Below are positions 63,056-64,000 of a stretch of DNA of 64,000 bases, in pieces. Position 1 is the first letter of the stretch. Every line of letters begins with the position of its first letter. The position numbers were made by a program, and so were the translations under genes. The DNA comes from Acidobacteriota bacterium (GTDB lineage Bacteria > Acidobacteriota > Thermoanaerobaculia > Gp7-AA8 > JAHWKK01): contig JAHWKK010000003.1 of NCBI GenBank assembly GCA_019347945.1, forward strand, positions 157,059 through 221,058. The letters are read 5' to 3'. Under the pieces are notes generated by a model. The model saw nothing but the letters and a program-made list of their open reading frames with translations, had not been told where the DNA came from and ran no database searches.

Positions 63056-63573
63056 TCAAGCGCTTCGACAAGCTCGAGCGTGCCCGCGAGGAGACCGCGA
63101 GCTGGCTCGATTCACACGAAGATCTCTTTCGTGAGAAGCCGGACGCCCATACATGGTCGTTGGGGCAGGTGGTCGATCACGTGACGATAGCCGAAGCCGG
63201 GGCGCTCGAGTACGTCACGTACAAGATGACCGAGGTCGAGAAACTGCGCGCCGCCGGTTTTGGCGCGAGAGTCCGATCGACGATCCTGGCCGCTGCTCTC
63301 CGAAGCCCGATGCGATTCAAAGCGCCCGAAGTGGCGGCGACCCCGTCAAACGAGCTCGAGTGGTCGGAAGCGACGGAACGGTGGGAAAACCTTCGGAGTC
63401 GCTGGCGCAGTCTGCTGGAGACGTTTCCGGAGGAGCTGGCCGGAACGGCGATCTATCGTCATCCGGTCGCGGGACGGATGACGATCGAGCACGCGCTGAG
63501 TTTCATGCAGGAACATCTCGCTCACCATCGCCGGCAGCTCGAACGGATTCATGCACGTCTCCGCTCCCTGTAA
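63043..63573 (+). CDS. DinB-family protein
   Basis: 176 residues, four-helix DinB fold: WSLGQVVDHVTIAEAGALEYV (first metal His), MTIEHALSFMQEHLAHHRRQLERI (second and third metal His in H-x3-H). Cytoplasmic, no signal. TTG start with GGGAG 5 bases upstream, starting 13 bases inside the preceding lipoprotein gene, so coupled. Second DinB-fold protein of the window (see 51165-51806); function unknown. Confidence 0.85.
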   Translation: MDRLIKRFDKLERAREETASWLDSHEDLFREKPDAHTWSLGQVVDHVTIAEAGALEYVTYKMTEVEKLRAAGFGARVRSTILAAALRSPMRFKAPEVAATPSNELEWSEATERWENLRSRWRSLLETFPEELAGTAIYRHPVAGRMTIEHALSFMQEHLAHHRRQLERIHARLRSL

Positions 63574-63588
63574 TCGGCGGCTGCCGCG

Positions 63589-64000
63589 ATGACCGAGGTT
63601 CCTGGAGAAGAAGCCGGGAGAATTTCGTTCCGGGCCCGCTTCAGCTCGCCGTTTCTGGCGCTTCGTCACCGGGACTTTCGTCTCGTCTGGATCGGAGCGT
63701 TCATCTCGACCACGGGAACGTGGATGCAGACGATCGCGCAGGCCTGGGTCGTTCTTTCGATGACCGGCTCCGCGTTCTATCTCGGTCTCGACGCATTTCT
63801 GGCCACTCTGCCGATGATCCTTTTTTCTCTGGCCGGCGGCGTCGTGGCCGACCGGATCGATCGGAAGCGACTGCTGATGATCTCGCAGGTTCTGCAGATG
63901 AGCTTTGCGTTCATTCTGACGGCCCTGCTCGTAACCGACCAGGTTCAGGTGTGGCACATCCTCGTGCTCTCCTTCTGCACCGGGACGGTTCAGGCATTCG
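63589..64000 (+). CDS. MFS transporter (3' partial)
   Basis: The first 137 codons of a major facilitator superfamily exporter; the gene runs off the window. The N-terminus FLALRHRDFRLVWIGAFISTTGTWMQTIAQAWVVL and the loop GGVVADRIDRKRLLMISQ (MFS motif A, G-x-x-x-D-R-x-x-R-(K/R)) match the EntS/MFS_3-type family. ATG 15 bases after the DinB gene, probably the same operon. Substrate unknown. Confidence 0.88.
   Translation, partial: MTEVPGEEAGRISFRARFSSPFLALRHRDFRLVWIGAFISTTGTWMQTIAQAWVVLSMTGSAFYLGLDAFLATLPMILFSLAGGVVADRIDRKRLLMISQVLQMSFAFILTALLVTDQVQVWHILVLSFCTGTVQAF

Overview
The window is GC-rich (roughly 60-65 %), densely coded bacterial chromosome with short gaps, many 1-26 base gene overlaps and frequent GTG/TTG starts. 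The gene set points to Acidobacteriota, perhaps a Thermoanaerobaculia-like lineage. The signs are a sulfatase-TPR protein, a Ser/Thr kinase-TPR protein, large carboxypeptidase-regulatory-repeat proteins, secreted W-A-Y/F..T.NDN proteins, an F0 subunit c with a signal peptide, and G/C-rich inverted-repeat elements between genes. This is an inference from gene content; there is no rRNA in the window. I saw no tRNA, rRNA, insertion sequence, prophage or CRISPR array.

Layout. 1-5.6 kb: end of a sulfatase-TPR gene, an acyl-CoA dehydrogenase behind a perfect FadR-type operator, a divergent folE, a SnoaL-like protein, and a GNAT/ion-channel pair. 5.7-11 kb: glgE and a treS-maltokinase fusion (trehalose to maltose-1-phosphate to alpha-glucan). 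11-15.4 kb: a cold-shock gene with a hairpin over its ribosome-binding site, then a tandem duplication of a secreted-protein gene. The duplication carries a frameshifted copy of the xerD 3' end and a 63-base scrap of a gene from 5.5 kb away. 14.5-19.6 kb: xerD-lipA, a K+-dependent membrane pyrophosphatase, a YjbQ-like protein and a Cu/Zn superoxide dismutase lipoprotein.

19.6-25 kb is the most unusual block. Three genes (a glutamine-synthetase-fold ligase resembling Pup ligase/Dop, an M15-type zinc peptidase, and a class A beta-lactamase-fold hydrolase) form a tight operon. None has a visible signal peptide. They lie directly behind a tungstate-type ABC transporter on the same strand. 25-32.6 kb: prolidase, an Ig-like repeat protein, proline dehydrogenase, a small lipoprotein, a decayed gene and arginine decarboxylase. 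32.7-34.5 kb: F0 genes atpZ-atpI-atpB-atpE without the F1 genes. 34.6-37.6 kb: OmpA-type lipoprotein, a conserved unknown, an inverted-repeat element, a GDSL hydrolase and a flavin reductase. 37.6-43.6 kb: an SPFH-phosphodiesterase-TPR fusion, the pntAA-pntAB-pntB transhydrogenase operon and a dienelactone hydrolase. 43.6-50 kb: a second inverted-repeat element, recA, tag, a DUF255 thioredoxin-fold protein, a lytic transglycosylase and an amidohydrolase. 50-64 kb: a DUF2283/DUF4258 pair, two DinB proteins, a kinase-TPR protein, ahcY, atoE, a 1301-residue repeat protein, a PrcB-like lipoprotein and the start of an MFS exporter.

Working together: F0-ATPase, ion-pumping pyrophosphatase and proton-driven transhydrogenase show strong membrane ion-gradient bioenergetics. 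GlgE/TreS-Mak indicates trehalose/glycogen storage. Acyl-CoA dehydrogenase, AtoE, ProDH and prolidase indicate use of fatty acids, short-chain acids and peptides. Several housekeeping genes (folE, lipA, pntAA, tag, yjbQ) have a -10-like hexamer only 6-9 bases before the start codon, which suggests leaderless mRNAs.
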